Assembly: GCA_030591125.1 (NCBI GenBank)
Contig: JAUVBP010000071.1
Coordinates: 1 to 6,417, forward strand
Direction of reading: 5' to 3'
From: Candidatus Woesearchaeota archaeon
Lineage (GTDB): Archaea; Nanobdellota; Nanobdellia; Woesearchaeales; UBA11576
DNA length: 6,417 bases
Part shown: positions 6,110 through 6,417 of the stretch, in pieces
How positions within the stretch are numbered: the first letter of the stretch is position 1
How the letters are laid out: each line of letters opens with the position of its first letter
Translations under genes and position numbers: made by a program
Notes under the pieces: generated by a model
Told to the model about the DNA's origin: nothing
Database searches by the model: none
Seen by the model: the letters and a program-made list of their open reading frames with translations, nothing else

Positions 6110-6309
6110 TTTTTGTGGTTGATATGCTGCTTGAAAGTTTTTCTTATCAGGTAGAAGCAGTATATATACAATGCAGCGAATATCGATATCAGTATCCATA
6201 TCTCTGTCTTGAAATAATGGTACCATAAGGATATTACTGTTATGACTACCACTGCATATATTCCTATCACGCTCCAACTGAACTTTGCTGGGTCAAATTT
6301 TTTTCTCAT
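6106..6309 (-). CDS. Small two-helix membrane protein (67 aa), function unknown
   Basis: The family is not recognised. The basic head MRKKFDPAK is followed by two predicted membrane helices (about 11-30 and 36-55) and a basic tail (RKTFKQHINHKK), which suggests a hairpin with both ends in the cytosol. The ATG at 6309 lies 1 nt after the stop of the preceding gene. No in-frame start lies between it and an upstream TAG. A GGAGG occurs about 20 nt upstream, which is too far for a standard SD. The end overlaps the TadC-like start by 4 bases. Both junctions point to tightly coupled translation and a role tied to the pilus platform, perhaps as an accessory membrane subunit; this is inferred from position only. 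Confidence 0.75.
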   Translation of the reverse strand: MRKKFDPAKFSWSVIGIYAVVVITVISLWYHYFKTEIWILISIFAALYIYCFYLIRKTFKQHINHKK

Positions 6310-6310
6310 C

Positions 6311-6417
6311 CTAAAATTGAACTATAGGCCTCCTTGATTTTATGAATCCTATGATCGCGAACTGCACCAGGACGTCTATCGTCAGGAAGACGATGAATGT
6401 TGTGGTGGTGATTGTGA
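6311..6417 (-). CDS. C-terminal end of a membrane protein, 5' partial
   Basis: Of the three minus-strand frames at the window edge, this one is open to the edge and reads as a membrane helix (TFIVFLTIDVLVQFAIIGFI) followed by a basic tail (KSRRPIVQF) and TAG. Another frame also stays open but gives a His/Arg-rich sequence without protein character. Only about 34 residues are visible, too few for a family call. The 1-nt gap to the next gene makes it part of the same operon. It could be another pilus membrane protein, such as a second platform subunit. Confidence 0.6.
   Translation of the reverse strand, partial: TITTTTFIVFLTIDVLVQFAIIGFIKSRRPIVQF

Noticed and set aside
6110..6277. N-terminal extension of the TadC-like protein to an ATG at 6277
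   Set aside because: The added 56 residues overlap the 67-residue membrane gene almost entirely and are not protein-like. The ATG at 6109 forms an ATGA junction and gives a normal family length.

Overview
The window looks archaeal. It holds class III (QxSxE) prepilin signal peptides, a FlaJ/TadC-type membrane protein, a tRNA gene with an apparent small anticodon-loop intron and no encoded CCA, TATA-box promoters, and both strong Shine-Dalgarno (SD) sites and a probable leaderless gene. Heavy AGG/AGA and ATA codon use, very tight gene packing and this mix of surface proteins suggest a small-genome lineage, possibly DPANN (Woesearchaeota/Pacearchaeota-like). That placement is inference; no marker gene here fixes it.

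Plus strand, 1-2932: two overlapping genes for cell-surface proteins. The first is cut by the window edge. It has an S-layer/cell-wall-binding-like N-terminal region followed by a caspase-like fold resembling peptidase family C25 (gingipain), with a candidate His-Gly/Cys dyad. The second is a signal-peptide-bearing, Ig-like, C-terminally membrane-anchored protein of 333 residues. It begins inside the last codons of the first.

Minus strand, 2933-3868: a metallo-beta-lactamase-fold protein with RNase Z-like metal ligands and a twin-arginine-like signal. It is convergent with the surface operon; the two stop codons abut with no spacer. Its promoter implies an almost leaderless mRNA. Upstream on the same strand (3961-4056) is a type II tRNA, best read as tRNA-Ser(GGA) with a 12-nt intron, with its own TATA box.

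Minus strand, 4128-6417: a type IV pilus-like cluster. In transcription order it has the end of an unidentified membrane protein, a 67-residue two-helix membrane protein, a TadC/FlaJ-like platform protein (ATGA overlap), then two tandem paralogous class III prepilins of equal length (152 aa) that both appear to start at TTG. An AT-rich stretch between the platform gene and the pilins carries a candidate internal promoter, which would let the structural pilins be made in excess of the assembly machinery. A T-rich tract ends the cluster. No assembly ATPase or prepilin peptidase is visible, so the machine is incomplete here.

No mobile element, CRISPR array or replication origin was seen. No gene-free stretch exceeds 300 bases.
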